Shown: positions 63,443-64,000 of the stretch, piece by piece
Position numbering within the stretch: position 1 is the first letter of the stretch
How the letters are laid out: the number at the start of each line of letters is the position of its first letter
Source of the DNA: Lacrimispora xylanolytica
Lineage (GTDB): Bacteria > Bacillota > Clostridia > Lachnospirales > Lachnospiraceae
Reading direction: 5' to 3'
Assembly: GCF_026723765.1 (NCBI RefSeq)
Contig: NZ_CP113524.1
Location: 2,341,001 to 2,405,000 of the forward strand
DNA: 64,000 bases
Position numbers and translations under genes: made by a program
The notes under the pieces: generated by a model
What the model was told of the DNA's origin: nothing
Databases searched by the model: none
What the model saw: only the letters and a program-made list of their open reading frames with translations

Positions 63443-64000
63443 ATGACTTACTTAATTTACACCTTGACCGGCGGCATATGTATATATTTTTCAAGCATTC
63501 ATCTGTTGCCGAATAAAATGACGAACGTCAGAAAACTTTGTATCTTTATGTACGCGTTTGGCAGTCTTTTTTTATTTAACAGAATTTACGGACAAGCCAG
63601 TACATACATTACCTTTGTAGGGATCTTATTGCTTATTTTTATTTTTGCAAAGGAACCTTATTTTAATATGTCGTGTTATTTATTTGGATACCTTTATACC
63701 ATCGCTTTTAATTACCTTTTCATGTGGATTGCCGGCTTTCTGCTTCAAATGGATATGCAGGATTTGCTGACACATAACAGGCTGAATATTATATTTTCTA
63801 TCACTTACAGTGTATACTGCGGAATTACTACGAAACTGCTGGGTTGGTATATCCATAAAAAGCTGAATATATCCCAATACTTAACAAATTCTCATTTATT
63901 AAAGGCTATATTTATTGACCTTTTTATTTTGGTATTCTTTTATATCTTTAACTTCTCCTATGGGGAGTATCTGGGGTATAATTATGGGGTGATAGCGTTA
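63443..64000 (+). CDS. agrC: AgrC-like sensor kinase, N-terminal membrane domain (3' truncated by window)
   Basis: GAGAGGAAACATC precedes the ATG. The frame is open to the window end (186 residues). About six membrane segments alternate with short loops (e.g. YITFVGILLLIFIFAKE, YIFNFSYGEYLGYNYG), and no periplasmic domain is seen. This matches the receptor half of AgrC. The kinase half would lie to the right. Divergent from agrB. Confidence 0.75.
   Translation, partial: MTYLIYTLTGGICIYFSSIHLLPNKMTNVRKLCIFMYAFGSLFLFNRIYGQASTYITFVGILLLIFIFAKEPYFNMSCYLFGYLYTIAFNYLFMWIAGFLLQMDMQDLLTHNRLNIIFSITYSVYCGITTKLLGWYIHKKLNISQYLTNSHLLKAIFIDLFILVFFYIFNFSYGEYLGYNYGVIAL

Noticed and set aside
1-64000. CRISPR arrays, tRNA/rRNA genes, insertion sequences, prophage
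   Set aside because: No regularly spaced repeats, cloverleaf-like genes, transposase/integrase frames or phage structural genes were seen on either strand.

Overview
The window looks like chromosome from a spore-forming Firmicute of the Lachnospiraceae, most like the Lacrimispora / Clostridium saccharolyticum group. This rests on the moderately AT-rich composition, strong GGAGG-type ribosome binding sites, sporulation genes (an alpha/beta-type SASP, GerW/YtfJ, YlbJ), agr-type peptide signalling with LytTR regulators, and the gene order rpmB / asp23 / DAK2 kinase / recG ... rsmD / coaD. The genus is inferred from sequence character only. I saw no rRNA, tRNA, CRISPR array, insertion sequence or prophage.

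Layout. 1-5.8 kb (minus): an accessory peptide locus. A LytTR response regulator and an AgrC-like sensor kinase lie upstream of two near-identical 52-residue Cys-containing peptides, which are too short for routine gene calling. These are followed by a SPASM radical SAM enzyme and, overlapping it by 4 nt, a protein that joins a GNAT-like domain to a subtilase-like domain and runs off the left edge. It reads as a ribosomally synthesised, post-translationally modified peptide (RiPP) pathway under quorum-type control. 6-9.5 kb: a cobalamin ABC importer behind a clear cobalamin riboswitch, with its own promoter and terminator. 9.5-11.3 kb: a chemoreceptor. 11.4-17.4 kb: a prenyl-FMN-dependent aromatic acid decarboxylase operon (UbiD-type subunit, zinc-ribbon subunit, permease, UbiX, LpdD, Idi) with a divergent LysR regulator. 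17.5-19.2 kb: PiT phosphate transporter and its DUF47 partner. 19.6-22.6 kb: a translationally coupled trio (DUF1858 plus binding-protein domain without signal peptide, HypB-like GTPase, soluble ABC ATPase) with no membrane partner. 22.7-30.6 kb: pepT, a hisZ-G-D-B-A-(HisF-like)IE operon and recU.

30.6-59.3 kb is mostly housekeeping: RNA modification (RluA and RsuA types, NSUN, RsmD, RimO), YgiQ, coaD, udk, recG, FakA-like kinase, Asp23, rpmB, cinA, pgsA, rpoZ, gmk, yicC and rqcH. Sporulation genes and several uncharacterised membrane or coiled-coil proteins are interspersed. 59.4-61.7 kb is a secreted PL11 rhamnogalacturonan lyase. 61.9-64.0 kb is a second agr-type locus: AgrB, a cysteine-free AgrD-like peptide, an unknown 59-residue basic protein, a large nested inverted repeat, and a divergent AgrC-like sensor that runs off the right edge.

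The most interesting material is the peptide-maturation locus at the left edge, the unusual agr locus at the right edge, and the cytosolic binding-protein/GTPase/ABC trio at 19.6-22.6 kb. Many start codons given here are internal to the longest open frame. They were chosen because a Shine-Dalgarno sequence sits at proper spacing before them.
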